A stretch of DNA of 15,003 bases from Candidatus Omnitrophota bacterium (GCA_028716305.1 JAQUQA010000008.1:1-15003), one strand, 5' to 3'. Counted from the first letter of the stretch, positions 7,228 to 14,628 are shown. The notes: generated from the sequence alone by a model not told the origin. Numbers and translations are program-made.

Positions 7228-8427
7228 TTAGGCCGGGGCCGGTTGTTCGTCTTGGTTTACGAATTTTTCCACCCTGGACTTCCCGTCTACTACCTCCCAG
7301 GCCAACTCATTTTCTCCAATCAAACCCATGTATCTGGCCTGCAGATGCGCGATATCACAATGATATTCGACCGGGGTATCGAGGGTGCCGTGCTCCATCC
7401 ATGATTTTGCCGGGCATTGTTCGCAGAGCCCCTTTAAGAAACAGCGCGCGCAACGAGCCAGATATTCCGCGTTATCGCTCTTGCGCCGGCGCATGGCAGG
7501 AAAAAAATTCTCCATGGCATCGCGTAAAGACCCCTTCTCTAAATCGTAAACAACATCAGGGTGCCTTAGTAACAGGCAAGGCTGCAGCACCCCATAGGCA
7601 TCGACACTGGCGCCCCCTGATCCGGAACCGCAGCAAAAAATATTTTCTCCTCCGGCAGCCATGAATTTCGCGCAGAACTGCTTCATTGATTTTAAATACC
7701 CGGACCTATCCCGGGTAATTATCTCCACGCCTTCCTCGGGCTTGATGCGCAGAGCTTTAATCAGGCGGTTGCGCTTTTCGTTCCTGCGGCAATTCAGGTC
7801 AAAAAATATCGCGTGGGCAGGAGGATAATCGATCCCGGGAAACTTTCTGGCCCATAAACTGAACTCTTCCATCTCGCTTTTATTAGCGGGCAGTACTACC
7901 CCTTTCACCATAAAAGGAACCTTATGCCGCAATAAAAGATCAATGCCGTTTTGCGCCGCGCTGAACGAACCGGGTTTCCGGCTAACCTGTTCATAGGATT
8001 CCCTGCGCATGCCGTAAACGGTAACTTCAATTTTTTCCAAAGGCGGAACCTCGGAAAACAATCGTGCCAACTCGGGAGTAACCAGCGTGGCATTGGTAAA
8101 AACCAGGACTTTTAATCCCATGCGTCTGGCGGCAAGGTAAATCTCCGAAAAATCCGGCCGCAAGAGAGGTTCTCCCCCGGTAAATCTTACCCTAAGACAT
8201 CCGAGAGAAACGGCATCCCGGAGAATTTCCTTTATCCTGGGAAGAGAAAGTTCCTTAGACTTGGCCCGAAGGTCATCTTCAGGCAAATTGATATAACAGT
8301 GTTGACAATTATTATTGCAACGCTCGGTCAGCTCCATGTCTAACTGGCCCAGCAATGACGGCTGGCGGTTTTTCCAAAGGGAAGTAGTTGTTGTCTTCTC
8401 TATCGATATGTATGGGGTATCGTCCAT
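7228..8427 (-). CDS. Radical SAM/SPASM protein (PqqE-like), first in cluster
   Basis: A 399-residue radical SAM enzyme. The Fe-S motif CX3CX2C is C37, C41, C44; GGEP is 84-87; the SPASM region carries C265, C266, C284, C326, C329, C335, C338 and C357. The tail CPAKSWMEHG...VEYHC has counterparts in both other radical SAM proteins of the cluster (CPAHAYLETG...VKYFC and CPVYGYLEHG...VDYLC), showing that the three are paralogues. After the SPASM domain it adds about 40 residues ending in DEQPAPA. It follows the PqqD-like gene by 28 bases, an arrangement typical of PqqD/PqqE-like pairs in which the PqqD protein presents the substrate peptide. The ATG at 8427 has no clear ribosome binding site. 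Substrate and chemistry are unknown. Confidence 0.92.
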   Translation of the reverse strand: MDDTPYISIEKTTTTSLWKNRQPSLLGQLDMELTERCNNNCQHCYINLPEDDLRAKSKELSLPRIKEILRDAVSLGCLRVRFTGGEPLLRPDFSEIYLAARRMGLKVLVFTNATLVTPELARLFSEVPPLEKIEVTVYGMRRESYEQVSRKPGSFSAAQNGIDLLLRHKVPFMVKGVVLPANKSEMEEFSLWARKFPGIDYPPAHAIFFDLNCRRNEKRNRLIKALRIKPEEGVEIITRDRSGYLKSMKQFCAKFMAAGGENIFCCGSGSGGASVDAYGVLQPCLLLRHPDVVYDLEKGSLRDAMENFFPAMRRRKSDNAEYLARCARCFLKGLCEQCPAKSWMEHGTLDTPVEYHCDIAHLQARYMGLIGENELAWEVVDGKSRVEKFVNQDEQPAPA

Positions 8428-8455
8428 AAAATAAGAGATGCGGGTTTTTAGACGC

Positions 8456-8767
8456 CTAATTATTAGTGACTTCCTCGACCATCTTTCTTTTTAAAAGTTC
8501 TTCCGTCAGGCCGCAGACATCCGCCTCGATATCCTGTGAATTTTCCGAATAATCCTGCTTCAGGCCATCGGAGATCTGCTTCAGGTTTTTTTTGCCGTCG
8601 ATCCTCTCCCAAATCAGGCGTCCGGTCTCATTCAGAGAAAAAATTTCGTCCTGCGCTTCGGCAATCCCCGAAGTGATCGGGATCAAAATAAACTCACCCT
8701 GGATATCCCTGGCTACTACGTCTTGCGAACGCCGATAAACCTTTTCGATACTAAAAGCCGGTCCCAT
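8456..8767 (-). CDS. PqqD-like RiPP recognition element protein
   Basis: A 103-residue stand-alone PqqD-family protein. Family features are the N-terminal beta part (YRRSQDVVARDIQGEFILIPI), the central IFSLNETGRLIWERIDGKKNLKQI stretch (N-x-T-G/A-x-x-I/L-W, about 43-65), and a C-terminal helical wing ending EELLKRKMVEEV. PqqD proteins bind leader peptides and deliver them to radical SAM/SPASM enzymes, which fits the three such genes downstream. The ATG at 8767 is preceded by a strong AAGGAGG, part of which lies at the end of greA, only 12 bases away. This tight link to greA places the peptide-modification genes in a transcript that starts with housekeeping genes. ScmD of the SynChlorMet cassette is a comparable protein; identity with it is not established. 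Confidence 0.9.
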   Translation of the reverse strand: MGPAFSIEKVYRRSQDVVARDIQGEFILIPITSGIAEAQDEIFSLNETGRLIWERIDGKKNLKQISDGLKQDYSENSQDIEADVCGLTEELLKRKMVEEVTNN

Positions 8768-8779
8768 AACATACCTCCT

Positions 8780-9250
8780 TCATCTGGATATTTTAATTAT
8801 TTTGTATTTTAAGATCCCCGCCGGGACCTTGATCTCCACGGTCTCCCCAACCTTATGCCCGAAGAGCCCGCTGCCGATCGGAGAAGAAATTGAGATCTTA
8901 CCCTGCGCGTAATCGGATTCTTCTTCGGAAACAAAAGTATAGCTGAATTCTTCTTCGCTGGCCAGATCCTTGAGCAGCACTGTCGCCCCGATCAATACCT
9001 GGTCAGCGGGGATATTTTCGTTTTCGATGATCCTCACCTGGCTGAGCTTGCCTTCCAGCTCCGCGATCTTCTTTTCATTAAGCGCCTGCGCGTCTTTCGC
9101 GGCATCATATTCGGCATTTTCACTAATATCCCCGTGGGCCCTGGCCTGTGCCACTGCCCTGGAAAGCTCTCTGCGGCGGGTGGTCTTTAAATCCTCCAGC
9201 TCGTGCATCAGTTTTTCATATCCTTCTCTGGTTAAATATAAATCCGCCAA
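8780..9250 (-). CDS. greA: Transcription elongation factor GreA
   Basis: A 156-residue GreA, normal length for the family. It enters the secondary channel of RNA polymerase and stimulates cleavage of backtracked transcripts. The N-terminal coiled coil (about 1-75) carries the tip motif GDISENAEYDAAK (40-52), with D41 and E44 as the metal-coordinating acidic residues. The C-terminal FKBP-like domain (80-156) includes ISISSPIGSGLFGHKVGE. The start is TTG at 9250, supported by AAAGGAG five to six bases upstream. It lies 25 bases after the DUF502 gene and 12 before the PqqD-like gene, all on one probable transcript. Confidence 0.97.
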   Translation of the reverse strand: MADLYLTREGYEKLMHELEDLKTTRRRELSRAVAQARAHGDISENAEYDAAKDAQALNEKKIAELEGKLSQVRIIENENIPADQVLIGATVLLKDLASEEEFSYTFVSEEESDYAQGKISISSPIGSGLFGHKVGETVEIKVPAGILKYKIIKISR

Positions 9251-9275
9251 AATAACTCCTTTGTTTGCTTAGCGC

Positions 9276-9872
9276 CTATTCTTCGGCTTTAAATACCCCG
9301 CCGGAGATGATGATCTTTATCGCCTCGATCACCGGCATATCCAGAAACTTGACCTTTTCCTGCGGGAAAAAAACCACATACCCGGTAAGCGGCCCGGGAG
9401 AATTGGGCACAAAGACCGCGATCAGTTTATTCTGGCAGGCCTGGTTTATACAGGGGAACTCCTCGTTAGTGATAAACCCCAGGGACCATAACCCCGCAGA
9501 GGGATACTCCACCAGAACGACCTTTTTAAACCCGAATTCCTTTTGCTGCAGGACAAAACGAATGATCTGCTTAAAAGTCGGATAGATATTCCGGATCAGG
9601 GGAAGGCGGGAAAACCATCTTTCGATTCCCGGGATGATCTTTTTTCCCAAAAAAAGGTTGGCAAAAAACCCCGTTAAAAGGATGATTATCAAGGAAACCA
9701 AAAATCCTACTCCCGGGATATAAAATCCCCAGGAGCGCATCAGATAGGCATTCAGGTAATTCCCCAGCAGGCCGTCCGCAAAACGGAAAACCACATAAAG
9801 GACATAAACCGTCAGGACTGCCGGGCCGATCACCACGACCCCGGTAACCAGGTAACGCTTTAATCGCTGCAT
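9276..9872 (-). CDS. DUF502 family inner-membrane protein
   Basis: A 198-residue membrane protein of the DUF502 family, whose function is not established. There are two predicted membrane helices, about 9-30 (VTGVVVIGPAVLTVYVLYVV) and 53-75 (PGVGFLVSLIIILLTGFF). They are followed by the family-typical segments RLPLIRNIYPTFKQI (89-103) and PNSPGPLTGYVVFFPQEKV (156-174). The C-terminal part is soluble. The ATG at 9872 follows AAAGGAA with good spacing. It is the first gene after the promoter at 9902-9930 and precedes greA by 25 bases. Nothing in the sequence ties it directly to the radical SAM genes except co-transcription. Confidence 0.9.
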   Translation of the reverse strand: MQRLKRYLVTGVVVIGPAVLTVYVLYVVFRFADGLLGNYLNAYLMRSWGFYIPGVGFLVSLIIILLTGFFANLFLGKKIIPGIERWFSRLPLIRNIYPTFKQIIRFVLQQKEFGFKKVVLVEYPSAGLWSLGFITNEEFPCINQACQNKLIAVFVPNSPGPLTGYVVFFPQEKVKFLDMPVIEAIKIIISGGVFKAEE

Positions 9873-9901
9873 CGAATATTCCTTTGATCCGGTTATGCCT
9901 G

Positions 9902-9930
9902 ATTATAACGCATAAAATTATCCCTAGCAA
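9902..9930 (-). promoter_or_regulatory. Sigma-70-type promoter for the DUF502-greA-pqqD-radical SAM operon
   Basis: On the minus strand a perfect -10 box TATAAT (plus positions 9902-9907) lies 17 bases from a -35-like TTGCTA (9925-9930, four of six consensus bases). It falls in the 82-base gap between the ABC-F stop codon and the DUF502 start, giving a leader of roughly 20 bases. This is the best promoter in the window. The downstream genes are spaced by fewer than 30 bases or overlap, so it could drive them all through the ACT gene. Confidence 0.72.
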
Positions 9931-9954
9931 GAATTTTAAAACCGCCGGCCGCTT

Positions 9955-11889
9955 TTAACTTAAGATGTTATCCTGCATGTGTTTTATTTCCTGTCTCAAT
10001 TGCGACAGCCGCTTTTCGATTTCTTTGAGCCTGCGGCCATAAAGGGCGACCGTTTCCTCATTACGGTAAAAATGCGGGTTTGCCATGGCGCGGGACTTGG
10101 CATAATATTCAAGGTTGAGCCTCTCCTCTTCCTTCTGGAGCGACATGATCTGCCTGCCGATTTGCGCGTTATGCAACTTACGCTGCTTTTCCTTTTCTTT
10201 TTCTTGCCTCTCTTCGTTCTTCTTCCGGTTTAACTCTTCCTTAACCCGGTCGGTCTCTTCGGGAAGGTGTTTATGTTTCTGTTTAGGCCTGTCCACAGCT
10301 GGTTCACCTGCCGATTTCTTTTGCAGATAATAATCAAAGTTACCGGGGAATTTCCGCACCGCCCCGTCCTTGACCTCAAAGACATTGTTAGCCACACAGC
10401 GCACAAAATGAATGTCGTGGCTGATGAAAACGATCGTCCCTTCGTAATCCGTGAGGGCCTTGACCAGGGCTTCGACCGCGTCAACATCCAGGTGGGTAGT
10501 CGGCTCGTCCAATAGCAGGAAGTTCGGCGGGTTGATCAATAGTTTTGTCAGGATCAGGCGGCTTTTCTCTCCTCCGGAAAGGACTTTTACTTTTTTGCAG
10601 GCATCATCCCCGGTAAAAAGGAACGCCCCCAGGACCGTGCGGATATTTTCCTGTGACATGTAACCCGCGGCGGCCTGATAGGCCTCTTCCAGGACGGTAT
10701 TATCCGGGTTCAAGACATCCATGCGGGTTTGGGAAAAATACCCTATATTTACATGGTGCCCAACCAACCTTTCCCCGGAATCGATATCAATCACTCCGGC
10801 AAGGATCTTCAGCAGCGTGGATTTACCCGCGCCATTCTCCCCGGCCAGGACGGCTTTTTCCCCTTTAAGAATTTCGAAATCAAAATCCTTATAGACCTGG
10901 ATATCAGAGTAGGCCTTGCTCACTCCTTTAAGCGCGATCACGCGGTGCCCGCTGGGATAGGCCCGGGGAAAACTAAAACTTCCGATGCTTTCCCGGGGGT
11001 CGGCAGGGACGACGATCTCCTGCATCTTTTCCAGTTGCGTGCGCTTAGCGCGCACCTGTGAGGCCTTATTCGGCTGGGCGTGAAAACGCGAGACAAAATC
11101 TTCCAATTGCCTGCGTTTCTTTTCCTGCTCCTTAAACTGTTTTAACAGAAAAATACGCTTCTCTCGTTTGATCTGCTCATAGTGTTCATAGTTGCCCTTT
11201 ACCTTAAAAACCAGGCCGTTCTCGAGTATCAGGGTATAATTGGTCACCTCATTCAGGAAGGCCTTGTCATGAGAGATCATGATGAATGTGCCCTTAAAAC
11301 TCTTCAGATAATCCTTGAGCCAGAGGGCGGCATTCAGGTCGAGATAATTGGTCGGTTCATCCAAAAGCAGGATATCATATTCAAAAGTCAGGAGTTTGGC
11401 CAAAAGCGAACGCATCTGCCAGCCCCCGCTCATCTGGGTAATCCGGCGGTAAAAATCGCTCTCTTTAAAACCCAGTCCGGAAAGTATCTTCTTGGCCTTA
11501 TACTCCAGTTCGAAATACCCCAGCGACTCCAGTTCATGGAGGATGTCACCGTAATGGGCGGAGCCGGCCTGATTATTTTCCTCCATCTCCTCCTTTGCTT
11601 TTTTCAGCCTGACAAAGGTATCGTCCCCCCTGGTAACTTCGCTTAAAACCGTATTTTCGGATTTAAAACTGGATTCCTGGGGCAGGTAACCGATACGCAC
11701 GTTCTTATTCAGGCTTATGCTTCCCCCGGAAGGCTCGACTTCCCCGCGGATCAGCGAGAAAAGCGTACTTTTTCCCGCGCCGTTAGGGCCGATCAGACCA
11801 ATCTTTTCTCCTCGGTTGACGGTAAGAGACAGGTCTTCAAAAAGGACTTTCCTGCCGTAGTTTTTTGAAAGGTTGCTGATGGTGATCAT
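9955..11889 (-). CDS. ABC-F family ATPase (translation factor type)
   Basis: A 644-residue soluble protein with two ABC ATPase domains and no membrane segments, the ABC-F layout. These proteins bind the ribosomal E site and rescue or tune translation; some give antibiotic resistance. Domain 1: GPNGAGKST (34-42), MSGGWQMR (153-160), ILLLDEPTNYLD (173-184), ISHD (205-208). Interdomain linker: charged coiled coil, about 240-295. Domain 2: GENGAGKST (350-358), LSGGEKSR (437-444), FLLLDEPTTHLD (457-468). A lysine/glutamate-rich C-terminal coiled coil (540-640) resembles the Uup/YfmR-type extension. The signature variant SGGW in domain 1 is normal for the family. The ATG at 11889 has no strong ribosome site. 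The subfamily cannot be fixed from the sequence alone. Confidence 0.93.
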   Translation of the reverse strand: MITISNLSKNYGRKVLFEDLSLTVNRGEKIGLIGPNGAGKSTLFSLIRGEVEPSGGSISLNKNVRIGYLPQESSFKSENTVLSEVTRGDDTFVRLKKAKEEMEENNQAGSAHYGDILHELESLGYFELEYKAKKILSGLGFKESDFYRRITQMSGGWQMRSLLAKLLTFEYDILLLDEPTNYLDLNAALWLKDYLKSFKGTFIMISHDKAFLNEVTNYTLILENGLVFKVKGNYEHYEQIKREKRIFLLKQFKEQEKKRRQLEDFVSRFHAQPNKASQVRAKRTQLEKMQEIVVPADPRESIGSFSFPRAYPSGHRVIALKGVSKAYSDIQVYKDFDFEILKGEKAVLAGENGAGKSTLLKILAGVIDIDSGERLVGHHVNIGYFSQTRMDVLNPDNTVLEEAYQAAAGYMSQENIRTVLGAFLFTGDDACKKVKVLSGGEKSRLILTKLLINPPNFLLLDEPTTHLDVDAVEALVKALTDYEGTIVFISHDIHFVRCVANNVFEVKDGAVRKFPGNFDYYLQKKSAGEPAVDRPKQKHKHLPEETDRVKEELNRKKNEERQEKEKEKQRKLHNAQIGRQIMSLQKEEERLNLEYYAKSRAMANPHFYRNEETVALYGRRLKEIEKRLSQLRQEIKHMQDNILS

Positions 11890-11913
11890 GGTTTGAGGTT
11901 AAATAATTATTTT

Positions 11914-11986
11914 AGCGGTTAGCGGATAGCGATTAGCGTTTAGTGATTATAAGTTTTACTAACCGCTACCCGCTAAACGCTATAAT
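11914..11986. repeat. Period-7 degenerate repeat array D (agcggtt family)
   Basis: This spacer uses different words from A-C but the same period. Left side: agcggtt (11914), agcggat (11921), agcgatt (11928), agcgttt (11935), agtgatt (11942). Right side: ctaaccg (11959), ctacccg (11966), ctaaacg (11973), ctataat (11980). TAGCGGTTAG (11913-11922) pairs exactly with CTAACCGCTA (11959-11968), and AGCGTTTAG (11935-11943) with CTAAACGCT (11973-11981). The last unit contains the stop codon of the 215-residue gene. It lies upstream of the ABC-F gene, so it could also affect that gene's expression. Confidence 0.85.
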
Positions 11987-12627
11987 TGGGCTTCCAGTTT
12001 CTTGATCAACTCTTCCGTCTCCCGCAAGAGCGGCGCGGGCAGTAATTTGTTAATCTGCAGTTCCTGCTTAAGGGCCTTTAAGGTACCGACAAACCTTCTC
12101 ACCGTAGAGACCTTTCTTTTCTCCCTGGCCTCTTCGGGGTCTACTTCCGCTCGCTGGCGGATCAGGGCGGTAAGGTCTTTCTTGACATCCCGGGCGTCCC
12201 TGCCTTTTTCAAAAACCTGCTGCTTCAGCGCCTGGTAGTCATCTTCGTCGATTTTCTTGGCCTTGGCCATGCGCAAAACGTCAATAGACTCAAAACTGGG
12301 CACTGCTGAAGCAGTTTGCGCCTCCGAGGCCTCCTGTTTAAGATAGACCGGCTCCTCCTTTTCCAGAAAGTAATAGGAACGTAGAAGTTTCATCGCGGTC
12401 TGCTTTCTGATCCCTATCTCCTTTGCTGTGTAAATATCAAAACTACTATAGCCCCAATCTTTATAGAGTTTGTCCTTAAGCACCGAATAAAGGGCCCTGC
12501 CAAGATCGATCCACGAGCTCTTAAAGTTCTTCGCCGCTTCCAGCACGTGGTATCTTACGGAATTGTCGTCCATGGCCTGCATTTTCTCTTCCAGTACTTC
12601 AATAGATTTCGAACGTGCGATGTTCAT
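11980..12627 (-). CDS. Uncharacterised 215-residue protein, possible helix-turn-helix
   Basis: I do not recognise this protein. It is highly charged and predicted almost wholly helical, with no signal peptide or membrane segment. Residues 55-85 (YKDWGYSSFDIYTAKEIGIRKQTAMKLL) have the shape of a helix-turn-helix in which a W-G-Y-x-S-F segment leads into a helix pair, as in some DNA-binding or plasmid/phage-type proteins. Residues 125-215 look like coiled coil, with KKIDEDDYQALKQQVFEKGRD then KALKQELQINKLLPAPLLRETEELIKKLEAQL. The ATG at 12627 follows AAGGAGG at an unusually short spacing of three bases. It sits between two period-7 arrays (D and E), separate from its neighbours. A DNA-binding role is a guess. 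Confidence 0.75.
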   Translation of the reverse strand: MNIARSKSIEVLEEKMQAMDDNSVRYHVLEAAKNFKSSWIDLGRALYSVLKDKLYKDWGYSSFDIYTAKEIGIRKQTAMKLLRSYYFLEKEEPVYLKQEASEAQTASAVPSFESIDVLRMAKAKKIDEDDYQALKQQVFEKGRDARDVKKDLTALIRQRAEVDPEEAREKRKVSTVRRFVGTLKALKQELQINKLLPAPLLRETEELIKKLEAQL

Positions 12628-12646
12628 TGGTCCTCCTTGTAAACTC

Positions 12647-12723
12647 GAACGGTGTTCCGTGTTCCGCGTTCGGCGTACGCGTTACGCGAGCGGTACGCGG
12701 TACACGGTACGCGGTACGAGAAT
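12647..12723. repeat. Period-7 degenerate repeat array E (gttcggc to ggtacgc switch)
   Basis: Eleven consecutive 7-mers keep one phase: gaacggt (12647), gttccgt (12654), gttccgc (12661), gttcggc (12668), gtacgcg (12675), ttacgcg (12682), agcggta (12689), cgcggta (12696), cacggta (12703), cgcggta (12710), cgagaat (12717). The first part uses the words of arrays A-C, the second a new cgcggta family. It occupies the spacer between the CCA-enzyme stop and the 215-residue gene, just upstream of that gene's ribosome binding site. No promoter is evident inside it. Confidence 0.85.
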
Positions 12724-12739
12724 ACGGCTTTTTAACTAA

Positions 12740-14185
12740 TCAACCTTTTCGCGGGATCATCTTCGCCGCGGCGACAAGCGCCTCTTCTTTGGTCTTGATT
12801 TTACCGATTGCCTGAAGTTCCTCCAGCTCGCTGAGTATTTTGCCGATTAAGACAGACGGTTCCAGTTTAAACTTCCTGATCAGGTCATCCCCGTTAACCA
12901 GGCGCACGAGCTTCTTTTCCTTGCGGGCCCTAAAATACTCCCGGATCAATCCGGCCACCAGTTTTTCATGGCTGGCACGCGAATCCCGGGTAGTCAAAGG
13001 GCCGCGGGTTGAACGCTGGTCCGCCAATGAAACCAAAAGCACGCTGATCGCCTGATCATGCGCGTCACGGAAAAAACGGAATCTCGCCCGGGCGCTCAAA
13101 ACCGGATTATCCGCCAGGTACCCCGGACGCAGGTGTAAAAAAATCATCCTTTGCAGAGAATCCGACTCATCATTAGAGAGCCTCAGGCGCCTGGCGATAT
13201 CCCTGGCGATATCGCGGCCCACCCGCTCATGCCCGTGGAAGATAAGCTTGCCTTCTCTTCTGCGCCTTGCCCGGGGCTTGCCGATATCATGCAGGAACGC
13301 GCCGAGTTTCAGGAGTGCCCTGCGTTTTCTTTCGTAAGAAACCTCCTCCTCCAGGTAGGCGAGGATCTGCTTGTTCCTGGTGAAACGGATGATCCTTTCC
13401 AGCTGGCGCACCGATTCAAAACTATGCTCCAGGATATCCAGATGATGATACGGCCCCTGGTCCATTCCACGCATCATGTTTACCTCCGGAATGATCAACT
13501 CCAAAAGGCGCAGCTCATCGAGCATTTTCAGATAAACAAAGGCGTTCGCGGACTGCAGGATCTTGAATAACTCGTCGCGTACCCGCTCGGCGGAAACTTC
13601 TTTTAATTTATTCTTTTTCCGGACGATCAATTTGAGTGTTTGCGTTTCGATTTTAAAAGAAAAAATCGCCGCGAGGCTAAAGGCCCGCAGGATCCTTAAA
13701 GGGTCCTCGTCAAAACTACGCTTGTTTACCACCCGGATCACACCCGAACGGATATCCTTTGCTCCGGCGTAGAGATCGATAACCGTTTTTTTCCAATCTC
13801 CGGAAAAAACCGGCTCTTTCAGGGGCAATGCCAGGGTATTGATGGTGAAATCACGATGCAGCAGGTCCTCTTTAACCCCCGGCCCGCGGAAATCACTGAA
13901 ATCGAGCGTATAGATCCTGCCCAGGACTTTTTTCACCAGGCGGCAGCAGCCGTGCTCTTTATCCAGAATAACGAATCCCGCGCCGAGCCGTTTGGCCAGC
14001 GCCCTGCCGAAAGCAATGGCATTTTTCTGCAGGGCAAAATCAATATCGCGGTTCTCTTTTTCCCTGCCGGTGATCAGATCCCTTAAAAACCCTCCGACGA
14101 TATAGAGGGTAACCCTTTTTTCGCGGGAAAAAGCCATTACCCCCCGCAGCAGATTTTTTTCTTCGGCGGTTAAATGTTTAGCCAT
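12740..14185 (-). CDS. CCA tRNA nucleotidyltransferase/poly(A) polymerase family protein with HD domain
   Basis: A 481-residue class II nucleotidyltransferase that would add or repair the 3' CCA of tRNA, or act as a poly(A) polymerase. The head domain has YIVGGFLRDLI (28-38) and the catalytic RDIDF (46-50, D47 and D49). Then come HRDFTINTLAL (110-120), the neck motif DEDPLRILRAFSLAAIF (159-175) and the RVRDEL segment (201-206). From about 290 an HD phosphohydrolase domain follows: FLHDIGKP (297-304, H299-D300) and HGHE (317-320). The C-terminus has NGDDLI (431-436), as in E. coli-type enzymes that carry an HD domain. The ATG at 14185 lies 17 bases after the DUF151 stop codon, with no clear ribosome site, so co-translation with that gene is likely. 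CCA-adding and poly(A) activity cannot be separated by eye. Confidence 0.92.
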   Translation of the reverse strand: MAKHLTAEEKNLLRGVMAFSREKRVTLYIVGGFLRDLITGREKENRDIDFALQKNAIAFGRALAKRLGAGFVILDKEHGCCRLVKKVLGRIYTLDFSDFRGPGVKEDLLHRDFTINTLALPLKEPVFSGDWKKTVIDLYAGAKDIRSGVIRVVNKRSFDEDPLRILRAFSLAAIFSFKIETQTLKLIVRKKNKLKEVSAERVRDELFKILQSANAFVYLKMLDELRLLELIIPEVNMMRGMDQGPYHHLDILEHSFESVRQLERIIRFTRNKQILAYLEEEVSYERKRRALLKLGAFLHDIGKPRARRRREGKLIFHGHERVGRDIARDIARRLRLSNDESDSLQRMIFLHLRPGYLADNPVLSARARFRFFRDAHDQAISVLLVSLADQRSTRGPLTTRDSRASHEKLVAGLIREYFRARKEKKLVRLVNGDDLIRKFKLEPSVLIGKILSELEELQAIGKIKTKEEALVAAAKMIPRKG

Positions 14186-14202
14186 GAGAGCTAAAAGTAA
14201 AG

Positions 14203-14613
14203 TTACTTGTTTTGGTTAAATATCTCTGAATTCTTGATTACCGAATCTTCGACGAATATCGGGGCGTGCGACCTGACGGCCAGGGCAATGCTGTCCGAGG
14301 GCCGGGCATCGATGACCTTGCTTTCGCCTTTACTGGTCTTCAGGACAAGCTTGGCATGAAAGGTATTTTCTTCGAGCTTATCGATGATTATCTTCTCTAT
14401 AATTGCCTCCAGGTTCTGGATCGTGGTGTGCAAGAGATCATGTGTCAGGGGCCGGGGCGGCTCAAAACCACTGATCTTAAGCTTGATTGCCGAGGCCTCG
14501 GCCAGGCCAATGACTATCGGCAGGATGCGCTCGCCATGCTTTTCCTTTAAAACTATCAGTTGATCGTGCCTTTTCTCGTCGATCACTATTTTATTCAGCT
14601 CCATCTCGACCAT
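14203..14613 (-). CDS. DUF151 bifunctional nuclease-family protein
   Basis: A 136-residue protein of the BFN/DUF151 family, members of which have shown DNase and RNase activity. Conserved stretches: LPIVIGLAEASAI (31-43), PRPLTHDLLH (53-62) and IDARPSDSIALAVRSHAPIFV (101-121), the most diagnostic block. The length is close to the single-domain form; the UVR-domain extension found in some relatives is absent. The ATG at 14613 is preceded by GGAAGGGG at good spacing; a second ATG at 14604 is possible. It starts 15 bases after nrdR and ends 17 bases before the CCA-type enzyme gene, so the three form a probable operon. Confidence 0.92.
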   Translation of the reverse strand: MVEMELNKIVIDEKRHDQLIVLKEKHGERILPIVIGLAEASAIKLKISGFEPPRPLTHDLLHTTIQNLEAIIEKIIIDKLEENTFHAKLVLKTSKGESKVIDARPSDSIALAVRSHAPIFVEDSVIKNSEIFNQNK

Positions 14614-14628
14614 TAAAGTAACCCCTTC

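Noticed and set aside
7905..8093. Minus-strand 62-residue ORF as a possible RiPP precursor
   Set aside because: It is wholly inside the radical SAM gene in another frame, has no leader/core organisation and no ribosome site.
11182..11646. Plus-strand ORF of 154 residues
   Set aside because: It is antisense to conserved ABC-F sequence, including the first ATPase domain, and is explained by that gene's codon pattern.
11946..11951. TATAAT on the minus strand as a -10 box for the ABC-F gene
   Set aside because: It lies inside array D, and the position 17 bases upstream reads AGCGGG, nothing like a -35 box.
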